Positions 16,908-25,450 of a DNA stretch of 64,000 nt are shown here, piece by piece (the stretch's first letter is position 1; every line of letters begins with the position of its first letter). This stretch comes from DASUBV01 sp036510065 (lineage in GTDB: Bacteria; Actinomycetota; Actinomycetes; Streptosporangiales; Streptosporangiaceae), in contig DATCEO010000051.1 in the NCBI GenBank assembly GCA_036510065.1, positions 39,475 to 103,474 on the forward strand, written 5' to 3'. Below the pieces are notes generated by a model, which worked only from the letters and a program-made list of their open reading frames with translations, did not search any database and had not been told where the DNA came from. A program made the position numbers and the translations under genes.

Positions 16908-18107
16908 CTAGTGGTCGGGCGGCGATACCGGGGCCGTGTCCCGCAGCTGCGGCCAGGCGTAGGTGATCACGGCGGCGGCGGGCACGGCCACGATGGCGCC
17001 GGGGATGCCGGCGATCACCCCGCCGACCGCCAGCACCAGGATGATCGCCAGCGGATGCAGGCGGACGGCCCGGCCGACGACCAGCGGCTGCAGCAGGTGA
17101 CCCTCGATCTGGTTCTCCGCCAGGAACACGGCCAGCAGGATGACGGCGGCGATCCAGCCCTTGGTGGCCAGGGTGACCAGGATGGCCAGGGCCCCGACGA
17201 CCAGGATGCCGATCAGCGGGATGAACGCCGCCAGGAACACCAGGACGATCAGCGGGACCAGCAGGGGAACGGCCAGCAGCCACAGCGCCAGGCCGATGAA
17301 GATCGCGTGGATCGCGGCCACCGCGGTGGTGCCGCGGACGTAGCCCGTCAGTGCGTGCCAGGCGGCGGTCCCCGCGTTGGCCATCCGGCGGTTCGCCTCG
17401 GGGGGCAGCCCGCCGATGATCCACGACCAGATCCTGGTCCCGTCCTTGAGCATGAAGAACGTGATGAACAGGGTCAGCACCAGGCCGGTCAGGGTCTCCA
17501 GGAAGATCTTGCCGCCGGTGACGACCGTCCCGGCGATGACCGCCTTGTGCTGGGAGAGGAACTGGGTCACCTGCCTGGTCAGGTGCTCCAGCCGGGCGCC
17601 CTTGAGGTGGAAGGGCGGCCCGGCCAGCGAGCGCTGCAGCTCGGCGGCCGTGCGCTGAACCTCGGCGGCCAGGCTCGGGTAGTCCGCGCTGACCCGGTTG
17701 GCGGTCAGCGTGACCGCGCCGGCGATGACCACGAGGGCGACCAGCAGGGTGCACCAGGTGGCCATCAGGGCAGGCAGCCCCGCCCGCCGCAGCCGCGTCG
17801 ACAGCGGCTGCAGGAGGGCGGCGAGCAGCAGGGCGGCGATCAGCGGCAGCACCACCAGGCGCAGCGCCACGGCCACCCGGAAGGCGCCGTAGATGAGGGC
17901 GGCCACCAGGATGAGCCGCCAGGACCAGGCGGCGACCTGGCGGAGCAGCCGCGGGACCTGCTCGTCGACCGAGGGCGCCGCCGCCGGGCGGCCCGGGCCG
18001 GCAGCCTGGTGCGTTACTCCCTGGTCTGGTCCAGATGGCGGGGCCGGCGGGCGGGCGGCAGCCGGGTCGGGTTCGCTGTCATCCGGGGCTGCCGGCCGGT
18101 CCGTCAT
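16908..18107 (-). CDS. AI-2E family transporter (PerM-like)
   Basis: A 399-residue integral membrane protein with a 45-residue disordered, proline-rich N-terminus. Two hydrophobic segments follow (about 60-105), then one near 120-140, an amphipathic extracellular region (about 145-205), and at least four more segments. The family hallmark is GLVLTLFITFFMLKDGTRIW; the C-terminal loop carries ENQIEGHLLQPLVVGRAVRLHP. Members are putative permeases, some exporting AI-2 or acting as Na+/H+ antiporters; the substrate here cannot be read. It is divergent from the DUF3093 gene over a 29-base gap, where promoters must overlap. Confidence 0.88.
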   Translation of the reverse strand: MTDRPAAPDDSEPDPAAARPPAPPSGPDQGVTHQAAGPGRPAAAPSVDEQVPRLLRQVAAWSWRLILVAALIYGAFRVAVALRLVVLPLIAALLLAALLQPLSTRLRRAGLPALMATWCTLLVALVVIAGAVTLTANRVSADYPSLAAEVQRTAAELQRSLAGPPFHLKGARLEHLTRQVTQFLSQHKAVIAGTVVTGGKIFLETLTGLVLTLFITFFMLKDGTRIWSWIIGGLPPEANRRMANAGTAAWHALTGYVRGTTAVAAIHAIFIGLALWLLAVPLLVPLIVLVFLAAFIPLIGILVVGALAILVTLATKGWIAAVILLAVFLAENQIEGHLLQPLVVGRAVRLHPLAIILVLAVGGVIAGIPGAIVAVPAAAVITYAWPQLRDTAPVSPPDH

Positions 18108-18136
18108 GGGACCATGTAACCAACTACCGTGGTGCC

Positions 18137-18613
18137 ATGGGCAGCTACCGCGAACACCTCCGCGTGCCGGCGTCGTGGTGGCTGCTCGGATTCATCACCA
18201 TGGCCACGTTCGCCTCCTTCGTGTGGGCCGGATTCAGCCCGCTGGCGGCGGTCGTCTCGTACGTCGTGCTGCTCGGGGGTCCGGCCGTGGTCCTGCTGAT
18301 CTGGGGCAGCGCCACGATCATGGTCAGCGACGGGGAGCTCCGGGCGGGGCGGGCCACGATGCCGCTGGCTCAGGCCGGGCACGTCCAGGCGCTCGACGAG
18401 GCTCAGACCAGGCAGCTGCGCGGTCCGCTGGCGGACCCGGCCGCCCGCATGATGCTCCGGCCGTACCTGCGGCAGGCGGTCTTTGTCGAGGTAACGGGTG
18501 ACCAGCCCGCCCGGCCGTACTGGCTGATCGGGACGAGGCATCCGGCCGAGCTGGCCGCCGCCATCGACAGATCACGCCCGCAGGCCCGCACCGGTGACAC
18601 CTCCGTGGCATGA
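18137..18613 (+). CDS. DUF3093 family membrane protein
   Basis: A 158-residue actinobacterial protein. It begins YREHLRVPASWWLL, the family signature, then has two membrane segments (about 13-31 and 34-55). The C-terminal half is soluble (SDGELRAGRATMPLAQAGH, then RPYWLIGTRHPAELAAAI). Function is unknown. Its position beside dut and DUF3710 matches the conserved order in mycobacteria (Rv2696c-Rv2698). Confidence 0.88.
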   Translation: MGSYREHLRVPASWWLLGFITMATFASFVWAGFSPLAAVVSYVVLLGGPAVVLLIWGSATIMVSDGELRAGRATMPLAQAGHVQALDEAQTRQLRGPLADPAARMMLRPYLRQAVFVEVTGDQPARPYWLIGTRHPAELAAAIDRSRPQARTGDTSVA

Positions 18614-18664
18614 TCGGCTCACTGCGGCCATGACCGGCTGACAGCACGAGGAGGGAACATTTAT

Positions 18665-18946
18665 ATGCCTGCCAATCGGGCTGACATGGGGTCGCGAGCG
18701 GTCAACGCGCTAGCCGGGATGGCCGCGGCGTTCGTCGTCCGTAAGGCCATCTCCCTGGCCTGGACGAAGATCATGGGCAAGGAGCCGCCCGAGTCCCCGG
18801 AGGACCCGCAGGTAGCGCTCAGCGAGGCCATCGTCTGGGGTGTGCTGATGGGCGCCGGCGTCGGCACCGCCCGGATGCTGGCGACCAGGATCATCACCCA
18901 GCGCGCCCAGGCGAAGGCCGAGAGAGCGGACGCAGCGACCTCCTGA
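18665..18946 (+). CDS. DUF4235 family small membrane protein
   Basis: A 93-residue protein with a hydrophobic helix near residues 13-30 (NALAGMAAAFVVRKAISLAW), the family-type WTKIMGKEPPESPEDP loop, and a second segment (IVWGVLMGAGVGTARMLATR). DUF4235 proteins are small actinobacterial membrane proteins of unknown function. GAGGAGGG precedes the ATG at a generous spacing of nine or more bases. Confidence 0.82.
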   Translation: MPANRADMGSRAVNALAGMAAAFVVRKAISLAWTKIMGKEPPESPEDPQVALSEAIVWGVLMGAGVGTARMLATRIITQRAQAKAERADAATS

Positions 18947-18997
18947 TCCCCGGCGCGCCCCGCCACCCGGGCGGTCGCACCGGCCTAACCTGGCCAG

Positions 18998-19762
18998 GTG
19001 CACGCCAAGGATCGGTCCCGGCTGACTTACCAGATCACTTACGCCTGGCAGCATCCGGACAAGGTGGTCGGCTACGCTCGCCGCCGGGCCCGTGACGCCT
19101 GGCTGGGCCTGCAGACCCGCGATCACATCGCCTACTACCGGGCGGTCATGCGCTCGGACGCCGCCCGCAGCCGGGAGGGCGCGGTCGGCAGCAAGACGCA
19201 CGAGTCGTGGCTGCGGATCGGCCAGCTGCAGTTCGACTACCTGGCCGGGCACGGCCTGAAGCCGCAGCAGCGGATGCTCGAGATCGGCTGCGGCAACCTG
19301 CGCGCGGGCCGGCTGTTCATCGGCTACCTGGAGTCCGGGAACTACTACGGCATCGACATCTCGCCGGACATCCTGCTCGCCGCCCAGCAGGTCATCGTGG
19401 CGGAGGGCCTGCAGGCCAAGCTGCCGCACCTGGCCCTGGTCCAGGACCTCAAGCTGGACTTCCTGCCGGACGGCCAGTTCGACGTGGTGCACGCGCACAG
19501 CGTGTTCTCGCACTCGCCGCCCGAGGTGATCGACGAGTGCCTGGCGCACGTCGGCCGGATCATGGTGCCAGGCGGGTTCTTCGACTTCACCTTCGACCGG
19601 ACCGAGGGCGCCGAGCACCAGGTCCTGCGCGAGGATTTCTACTACCGGACGCAGACGCTGACTGACCTGGCCCGGCGGCATGGCCTGGAGGCCTGTTTCT
19701 GTGATGACTGGGAGCTTCTGCCGCATGACCAGTCCAAGATCAGGGTAACTCGGCCGATATAA
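18998..19762 (+). CDS. Class I SAM-dependent methyltransferase
   Basis: A 254-residue protein. A helical N-terminus rich in Arg and Tyr (about 1-75) precedes a Rossmann methyltransferase domain. SAM-binding motif I is MLEIGCGNLRAGRLFIGYLE, motif II YYGIDISPDILLAAQQ, and motif IV FDVVHAHSVFSHSPPEVIDE. The target, whether small molecule, glycan or lipid, cannot be read. It starts at GTG 18998 and is followed 65 bases later by glgC, with no sign of a functional link. Confidence 0.85.
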   Translation: MHAKDRSRLTYQITYAWQHPDKVVGYARRRARDAWLGLQTRDHIAYYRAVMRSDAARSREGAVGSKTHESWLRIGQLQFDYLAGHGLKPQQRMLEIGCGNLRAGRLFIGYLESGNYYGIDISPDILLAAQQVIVAEGLQAKLPHLALVQDLKLDFLPDGQFDVVHAHSVFSHSPPEVIDECLAHVGRIMVPGGFFDFTFDRTEGAEHQVLREDFYYRTQTLTDLARRHGLEACFCDDWELLPHDQSKIRVTRPI

Positions 19763-19827
19763 AGCGTCAGGCACCATTTCCGCGCAGCGGCGGCGACACT
19801 GGTGCTGACGTCCCCTGGAGGTGGCCG

Positions 19828-21069
19828 ATGCATGACGACCCGCGGATCCTGGGCATGGTGCTGGCCGGCGGGGCCGGCAAGCGCCTGGCGCCGCTCACCG
19901 CCGACCGCGCCAAGCCCGCCGTCCCGTTCGGCGGCCTGTACCGGCTCGTCGACTTCGCCCTCTCTAACCTGGTCAACTCCGGGTTCCGGCGAATCTGCGT
20001 GCTGACCCAGTACAAGAGCCACAGCCTGGACCGGCATATCACGACGACCTGGCGGCTGAGCAGCCTGCTGGGCAACTACGTCACCCCGGTGCCGGCCCAG
20101 CAGCGGCTTGGCCCGCACTGGTTCACCGGCTCGGCCGATGCCATGTACCAGTCACTCAACCTGGTCTACGACGACCAGCCCGACATCGTCGCGGTGTTCG
20201 GCGCCGACCACGTGTTCCGCATGGACCCCATGCAGATGATCGATCAGCACCGGGCCAACGGAGCCGGGGTGACCGTCGCGGCCATCCCGGTGCCGAGGCA
20301 GGAGGCCACGGCCTTCGGGGTGATCAAGACCGGCGGCGACGGCCGCACGATCGAGGCGTTCCTGGAGAAGCCGGCCGACCCGCCGGCGATGCCCGGCCAT
20401 GAGGACCTGGCCTATGCCTCCATGGGCATCTACGTCTTCACCACCAGCGTGCTGGTCGACGCGCTGCGGCAGGACTCGGCCGATCCGGGCAGCCGGCACG
20501 ACATGGGCGGCGATATCGTCCCCATGCTGGTCAAGGAGGGCACCGCCCAGGTCTACGACTTCCTGGACAACAAGGTGCCGGGCGCCGAGCCGCGCGACGC
20601 CGGATACTGGCGGGACGTCGGGACGCTGGATTCCTACTTCGACGCGCACCTGGACCTGTGCGCCGTGCACCCGGTGTTCAACCTGTACAACGACAGGTGG
20701 CCGATCCTGACCCACGTGCCGTCCCAGCCGCCGGCCAAGTTCGTGCACGACGCCGGTGACCGCGTCGGCCGGGCCATCAACAGCGTGGTGAGTAACGGCG
20801 TCATCGTGTCGGGCGGCCTGGTCCGCAACTCCGTCCTCTCGCCGGGCGTCCGGGTCAACAGCTGGTCCAGGGTCGAGCGGTCCGTGGTCCTGGACTACAC
20901 CCGGATCGACCGGCACGCCGTGGTGGAGAACGCGATCCTGGACAAGAACGTCGTCGTCCCGGAGGGGGCCATGGTCGGCGTGGACAAGGAGCACGACCGG
21001 GCTCGCGGGTTCGTGGTCTCCGAGGGCGGGGTCACGGTGGTCGGCAAGGGCCAGACCGTCGAGCCATGA
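19828..21069 (+). CDS. glgC: Glucose-1-phosphate adenylyltransferase
   Basis: A 413-residue enzyme making ADP-glucose from ATP and glucose-1-phosphate. The nucleotide-binding signature is LAGGAGKRLAPLTADRAKPA near 11-30, the substrate motif GADHVFRMDP is near 130, and the sugar-phosphate lysine is in IEAFLEKPADPP near 180. A C-terminal left-handed beta-helix follows (SVVSNGVIVSGGLVRNSVLS). Length matches the family. GGAGGTGG precedes the ATG. It overlaps the glycosyltransferase gene by four bases (ATGA), so both are made together. Confidence 0.95.
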   Translation: MHDDPRILGMVLAGGAGKRLAPLTADRAKPAVPFGGLYRLVDFALSNLVNSGFRRICVLTQYKSHSLDRHITTTWRLSSLLGNYVTPVPAQQRLGPHWFTGSADAMYQSLNLVYDDQPDIVAVFGADHVFRMDPMQMIDQHRANGAGVTVAAIPVPRQEATAFGVIKTGGDGRTIEAFLEKPADPPAMPGHEDLAYASMGIYVFTTSVLVDALRQDSADPGSRHDMGGDIVPMLVKEGTAQVYDFLDNKVPGAEPRDAGYWRDVGTLDSYFDAHLDLCAVHPVFNLYNDRWPILTHVPSQPPAKFVHDAGDRVGRAINSVVSNGVIVSGGLVRNSVLSPGVRVNSWSRVERSVVLDYTRIDRHAVVENAILDKNVVVPEGAMVGVDKEHDRARGFVVSEGGVTVVGKGQTVEP

Positions 21070-22286
21070 CGCAGCCGCCGGGCCTGAATGTGGCCATGCT
21101 GACGAGGGAGTACCCGCCCGAGGTCTACGGCGGCGCGGGCGTCCACGTGGAGTACCTAGCCCGCGAGGTCGGCCGCCTGGTCCGGCTGACCGTGCACTGC
21201 CAGGGCGCGGACCGGCTGGGCGCGTCCGCCCACCGGCCGTGGACCGAGCTCGCGGGGGCCAATAGCGCACTGCAGACCATCTCCACCGACTTGTCGATGG
21301 TGGCCGGCGTGGCGGGCGCCGACCTCGTGCACTCCCATACCTGGTACGCCAACCTGGCGGGATTTCTCGCGAGTCGGCTCTACGGCATCCCGCACGTGCT
21401 GACCGCGCACTCCCTGGAGCCGCTGCGGCCCTGGAAGGCCGAGCAGCTGGGAGGTGGCTACGCGCTGTCGTCCTGGTGCGAGCGGACGGCCATCGAGTCG
21501 GCGGCGGCCGTGATCGCCGTATCGGACGGCATGCGCGCGGACATCCTCAGCTGCTATCCGGCCGTCTCGCCGGACCGGGTGCACGTGATCCGCAACGGCA
21601 TCGACGCGGAGCAGTACGCGCCCGATCCCGGTACCGACGTGCTGGCCCGCTACGGCATCGATCCGGACCGGCCGTCGGTCGTGTTCGTCGGCCGGGTCGC
21701 CCGGCAGAAGGGCGTGCCGGTCCTGCTCCGCGCCGCGCAGCGGCTCGACCCGGCCGCGCAGCTGGTGCTGTGCGCGGGCCAGGCCGATACCCCGGAACTG
21801 GAGGCGGAGGTGTCCGGCCTGGTCGAGCACCTGCGGGCGACCCGGCCCGGCGTGATCTGGATACCCGGCATGCTGACCAAGCCCGAGGTCATCCAGATCC
21901 TCAGCCACGCCACCGCGTTCGCCTGCCCGTCGCTGTACGAGCCGCTGGGCATCGTCAACCTCGAGGCGATGGCCTGCGGTACGGCCGTGGTGGCCTCTGA
22001 CGTGGGCGGAATCCCGGAGGTGGTCGAGCACGGGCACACCGGGCTGCTGGTGCCGCCCGGCGACCCGGAGGCCCTGGCCGACGCGCTGAACACCCTCGTC
22101 AGGGACCCGGCCAAGGCGGCCGCCATGGGCAAGGCCGGGCGCGAGCGGGCCGTGACGGAATTCAGCTGGACGACCATCGCCGCGCAGACGGCACAGCTGT
22201 ACGCCAGCCTCGTCCCCGGGGGCGAGGTGGCCGGCGATGCCTCCGCGGCGGCCGGCGATGCGGCTCCGGCACAGCACGCCGGCTAG
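21066..22286 (+). CDS. glgM: GlgM-type (actinobacterial 'GlgA') GT4 glycosyltransferase
   Basis: A 406-residue GT-B enzyme, retaining GT4 type. N-terminal domain: AMLTREYPPEVYGGAGVHVE. C-terminal domain: VVFVGRVARQKGVPVLLRAA with the phosphate-binding Arg/Lys, then the EX7E motif in CPSLYEPLGIVNLEAMACG. In actinobacteria this family, formerly GlgA, mainly makes maltose-1-phosphate from ADP-glucose and glucose-1-phosphate, feeding the GlgE route to alpha-glucan. The overlap with glgC supports ADP-glucose as donor. GlgE is not in the window, so the acceptor is inferred. Confidence 0.9.
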   Translation: MTQPPGLNVAMLTREYPPEVYGGAGVHVEYLAREVGRLVRLTVHCQGADRLGASAHRPWTELAGANSALQTISTDLSMVAGVAGADLVHSHTWYANLAGFLASRLYGIPHVLTAHSLEPLRPWKAEQLGGGYALSSWCERTAIESAAAVIAVSDGMRADILSCYPAVSPDRVHVIRNGIDAEQYAPDPGTDVLARYGIDPDRPSVVFVGRVARQKGVPVLLRAAQRLDPAAQLVLCAGQADTPELEAEVSGLVEHLRATRPGVIWIPGMLTKPEVIQILSHATAFACPSLYEPLGIVNLEAMACGTAVVASDVGGIPEVVEHGHTGLLVPPGDPEALADALNTLVRDPAKAAAMGKAGRERAVTEFSWTTIAAQTAQLYASLVPGGEVAGDASAAAGDAAPAQHAG

Positions 22287-22403
22287 CCGGTCACGAAAAG
22301 GCCGGCCAACATTTCGCGCGTTGGCCGGATATGGGCTCAGGCGTTCGGCGATTGATACCTGGCCGCCGAGACAAAGCAGGGATGAATGGTGTAAATGTTC
22401 CCT

Positions 22404-22514
22404 ATGGGCCGACACGCAGAGAGCCGGATTCCGGCTAACGACCCGTTCATGACCACGATCGTGGGCGCGCTGCTCCTTCTGCTTGCCCTGGTCTGCATGC
22501 TGGCGGGCGGGTAG
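22404..22514 (+). CDS. Possible 36-residue single-TM peptide
   Basis: A short frame in the 305-base gap between glgM and the DUF1707 gene. It encodes a polar start (MGRHAESRIPANDPF) followed by one hydrophobic helix (TTIVGALLLLLALVCMLAGG), the shape of a single-pass small membrane protein. There is no strong ribosome site before ATG 22404. A perfect 12-bp palindrome CCACGATCGTGG lies inside. Support is the strict polar/hydrophobic division and the stop right after the helix; it could be chance. Confidence 0.4.
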   Translation: MGRHAESRIPANDPFMTTIVGALLLLLALVCMLAGG

Positions 22515-22591
22515 CCGTGCTGGCCGGCAGGTAACTGGGCGACAGGTTAAGATACATCTTGACTATCAGGAGGAGACCCTAGGAGGCCCGC

Positions 22592-23257
22592 ATGCAGCCG
22601 TCTGGTCAGCCCGAGCACCCGCAGGACGCGGCACCGCGCCTGTCCCCCGCGATCCGCGTGTCTGACCAGGAGCGTGATCATGTCGCCCAGATCCTGCAGG
22701 CGGCCTTCGCCGAGGGCAGGCTCGACGACGACGAGTTCGACGAGCGGATGCGCGCGGCGCTCACGGCGCGGACCAGCGCCGACCTGGAGGCTTTGTCCGC
22801 CGACCTGCCCGCGGCGGCGGGGCGGCCGGCGGGGGAGCGGGCGGCGGCGGGGCGCAAGCCCGGCCGGCTGGCGATCGCGTACAAGAACTCGATCAGGCGC
22901 GGCGGCCGCTGGCGCGTGCCCGAGCACTTCACCTCGGTGGTTTACAAGGGCGCCGGGTGGCTGGACCTGCGGGCGGCCGAGCTGACCGCACCGCAGAGCA
23001 CCGTGCTCGCGGTGGCCTACAAGTCGCGCATCGACGTGCTGGTCCCGCCCGGCGTCCGCGTCGAGCTAGACGGCTTCGGGGTCAGCAAGGGCTGGTCGGA
23101 GCAGGAGGAACTGGAAAGCCTGCTGCCGCGCGACGCACCGGTCGTGCACGTCCGCGGCGTCGCTTACAAGGGCACGATCGAGGTCAGCACCAGGCCGCGG
23201 CGAAGTAACGGGGCTGGTGACGGGCAGGTCGGCCAGGTGACGGGATCGGTCAGGTGA
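22592..23257 (+). CDS. DUF1707 domain protein with LiaF-like C-terminal region
   Basis: A 221-residue cytoplasmic protein. The N-terminal SHOCT-like DUF1707 domain covers about 22-70 (IRVSDQERDHVAQILQAAF, GRLDDDEFDERMRAAL, LSADLP). After an Ala/Gly/Arg linker, residues 95-205 form beta strands (VYKGAGWLDLRAAELTAP, VLVPPGVRVELDGFGV, VRGVAYKGTIEVS) like the domain found at the end of LiaF-type envelope-stress proteins. No membrane segment is seen. The last 13 residues come from the 23216-23302 repeat. Confidence 0.82.
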   Translation: MQPSGQPEHPQDAAPRLSPAIRVSDQERDHVAQILQAAFAEGRLDDDEFDERMRAALTARTSADLEALSADLPAAAGRPAGERAAAGRKPGRLAIAYKNSIRRGGRWRVPEHFTSVVYKGAGWLDLRAAELTAPQSTVLAVAYKSRIDVLVPPGVRVELDGFGVSKGWSEQEELESLLPRDAPVVHVRGVAYKGTIEVSTRPRRSNGAGDGQVGQVTGSVR

Positions 23258-23302
23258 CGGGCCGGGTCCGGCTAGGTGACGGGTCCGGTCAGGTGACCGA
23301 TC
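23216..23302. repeat. Imperfect tandem repeat GGTGACGGG(n)GGTCA
   Basis: Five copies of a 17-22 base unit starting GGTGACGGG, varying in the middle. They span the 3' end of the DUF1707 gene, the gap, and the 3' end of the convergent VOC gene, contributing C-terminal residues to both. Confidence 0.7.
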
Positions 23303-23786
23303 CGGCTGCCGCGCCGGTCACCCGATCCCCCCAGCGGGCGATCTCGCCCTCCAGGTCGAGCGGGCCGATCATCGGGCCGCCGCGCATCTCCTGTTCCCAG
23401 TCCTGAGCCGGGACGCGCCACATCACCTCGAACTCGATGCCACTGGGGTCCTTCGCATAAAGCGACTTGGATACCCGGTGGTCACTGGCCCCGACGAGCG
23501 CGCCGTGCGCGCTCAGCCGCTCCCGGATCTCGGCCAGCTCAGCCAGCGTGCCGACCTCCCACGCCAGGTGGTAGAGGCCCAGGTAGTGCCCCTGCGGGGA
23601 GACGCCGTCGGCCACCTCGAATAGCCCGAGGTCATGATCGTTGGCCGAGTCGGGAGCGCGCAGGAACGCGGCCACCCCGGGAATCTCGGTGCGCACCTCG
23701 AAGCCGAGGGCGTCGGTGTAGAAGTTGACTTCCGCGGCTAGATCCGCGACATAGAGGACCGCGTGGTTGAGACGGCGAACGGCCAT
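23289..23786 (-). CDS. VOC family (glyoxalase / extradiol dioxygenase-like) protein
   Basis: A 165-residue protein with paired beta-alpha-beta-beta-beta modules. The first starts RRLNHAVLYVADLAAEVNFY with the metal-site His; the second has LGLYHLAWEVGTLAEL and ends LYAKDPSGIEFEVMW with the metal-site Glu. This is the layout of type I extradiol dioxygenase-like and glyoxalase-like metalloenzymes. The substrate cannot be read. The last residues derive from the neighbouring repeat. Confidence 0.85.
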   Translation of the reverse strand: MAVRRLNHAVLYVADLAAEVNFYTDALGFEVRTEIPGVAAFLRAPDSANDHDLGLFEVADGVSPQGHYLGLYHLAWEVGTLAELAEIRERLSAHGALVGASDHRVSKSLYAKDPSGIEFEVMWRVPAQDWEQEMRGGPMIGPLDLEGEIARWGDRVTGAAAGSVT

Positions 23787-23854
23787 GGCATCTCCTCAGG
23801 ACGAGCTACAACGACAAAGGCCTCCTGACTCATTCTGATTCCCCGCCCGGGCCG

Positions 23855-25303
23855 CTAGCGGGCGGGGCGGGGGTCGCTGGAGGGAAGTTGCGCCGAGTCG
23901 GGTTGCGGCGCCGGGTCGGGCCGCGGCGCCGGGTCGGGCCGCGCTGCCGGGCCGGTGTAGACACTGCGCGGCCGGATCGGAGCGTTCCGGTCGTACTCCT
24001 CCATCGCGTGCGCGATCCACCCGGCCGTGCGCGCGACCGCGAAGATCGCCTCTCCGGCCCCCGGCACCATGCCGGCTGCCGTCGCGAGTGTGGCCAGGGC
24101 AAAGTCAATGTTGGGCTCGGGGAGCGCCCGGCGGCGTGCCTCGGCCAGCACCGCCCGCGACACCGCCAGCTGCGGCGAGTCCGGCGCGTGCTCGGCGATC
24201 ACCCGGAGCAGCAGCACCGCCCGCGGGTCACCAGTCTTGTAGACGAAGTGGCCGAAGCCGGGGATGCGCTCACCGCGCCGGAGCAGGTCACCGACGACCC
24301 GGGGCGCGTCCGCAGGCCCGGTCGCCGATCCCAGCATCACTTCAGCGCCCAGCGCCGCCCCGCCATGCAACGCGCCGCCGAGCGCGCCAAGGCCGGTCGC
24401 CACCACCGCGTAAGGGTCGGCCCGCACCGAGGCCGCGACCCGAGCCGCGAGCGTGGACGCGGCCAGCTCGTGGTCGGCGAGCAGCACCAGCGCCGTCTGC
24501 ACGGCGCTGACCAGCCCCGCCGTCGGCTGACCGGGGCAAAGCGCCCAGGCGAGCCGCCCGGCAACCGACCCCGCTTCCCCCGCTCGCTCCGTCCGCTCCC
24601 CAGCCTGCTGCGGCGGCTCCCCCGCCGGCTGCGGCGGCTCCCCCGCCGGCTGCGGGCGCTCCCCCGCCGGCTGCAGGCAGCCGATCATGCCCGCGATCAT
24701 GGACCGGCCGGCCGCGATCACGGCCGGCCGGTCCAGCTGCAGGCGGAGCGGATCGGTGGCCGCCAGGGCTGGCACGATGACCTGCAAGCGCTCCAGCGGG
24801 AGAGTTCCCGCCGGCAGCGCCGCCTGCGCCGCGGTCCCGGCCGCCAGGGCCAGCGGCGTGGCTCGCCACCCTCCGCTCTCCAGCCCGCTGTCCCCGTCCA
24901 GGCCGGCGCGGCCGCCCCCATCAGCTCGGTCACCGTCGGCCGGGTCGTCCGCGGGGATGCCCGGGCCGGGCAGATGGCCGGTCCAGAGCAGGGCGGCCAC
25001 CTCCTCGAAGCTCCGCCGCATGGCCAGTCCGACAGCATCGTGCCCGCGATAGCGGAAGTGGCTTCCGGTGATCTGCGTCAGCGACGATTCGATGATCAGC
25101 TCCGCGCCGCTGGGCGCGCGCCGCGGCCGTCCCTTCAGGGCCAGCTGAGCAATCTCGTCGGCATCGAACAGGCTCCCCCGGCCGTCGGCGGCCCGCCTGC
25201 GGGCCAGCACGCCGCGACTCACGTAGGCGTACAGGCTGGCCTGCTTGATCCCGAGCCGCTGCGCTGCCTCAGCCGCACCAATCCACTCAGTCACGCACGT
25301 CAC
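23855..25303 (-). CDS. Citrate synthase with N-terminal MerR-like HTH
   Basis: A 482-residue protein. Residues 1-55 form a MerR/excisionase-type helix-turn-helix (WIGAAEAAQRLGIKQASLYAYVSRG). The rest is citrate synthase: ALGGALHGGAALGAEVML with the first catalytic His, RIPGFGHFVYKTGDPRAVLL with the second, and the Asp in EPNIDFALATLA. It would condense oxaloacetate, or a related oxo acid, with acetyl-CoA. Two Gly/Ala/Pro linkers interrupt the large domain near 125-150 and 212-240; the second is PAGEPPQ repeats from 21-bp tandem repeats at 24595-24680. It is divergent from a homocitrate synthase-type gene. Confidence 0.88.
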   Translation of the reverse strand: MTCVTEWIGAAEAAQRLGIKQASLYAYVSRGVLARRRAADGRGSLFDADEIAQLALKGRPRRAPSGAELIIESSLTQITGSHFRYRGHDAVGLAMRRSFEEVAALLWTGHLPGPGIPADDPADGDRADGGGRAGLDGDSGLESGGWRATPLALAAGTAAQAALPAGTLPLERLQVIVPALAATDPLRLQLDRPAVIAAGRSMIAGMIGCLQPAGERPQPAGEPPQPAGEPPQQAGERTERAGEAGSVAGRLAWALCPGQPTAGLVSAVQTALVLLADHELAASTLAARVAASVRADPYAVVATGLGALGGALHGGAALGAEVMLGSATGPADAPRVVGDLLRRGERIPGFGHFVYKTGDPRAVLLLRVIAEHAPDSPQLAVSRAVLAEARRRALPEPNIDFALATLATAAGMVPGAGEAIFAVARTAGWIAHAMEEYDRNAPIRPRSVYTGPAARPDPAPRPDPAPQPDSAQLPSSDPRPAR

Positions 25304-25339
25304 TCCAGTCCGTCCTCCGCAGTGGGCGGACCGGCCAGT

Positions 25340-25416
25340 TTCATGATCACGTGGATCTTTTCATGATCACGTGGATCTGCCAGTCACCACGACTGGCAGA
25401 TCCACGTGATCATGAA
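25340..25416. repeat. Perfect 26-bp inverted repeat with duplicated arm
   Basis: Arms 25360-25385 and 25391-25416 are perfectly complementary around a 5-base loop. The first 19 bases of the left arm are also repeated directly at 25340-25358. The core ATGATCACGTGGATC contains GATCACGTGGATC, itself nearly symmetric. It sits between the divergent citrate synthase and DRE-TIM lyase genes and shares ATGATC/GATCAT ends with 8157-8212 and 36759-36813. It could be an operator or a mobile palindrome; as a transcript it would form a strong hairpin. Confidence 0.88.
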
Positions 25417-25450
25417 CCGCTAGCCGCGCGCCGCACCCATCCCACCCTAG

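Noticed and set aside
16911..18119. 402-residue plus-strand reading over the AI-2E transporter
   Set aside because: Gln/Asp/Gly-rich without domains; antisense of a clear membrane protein.
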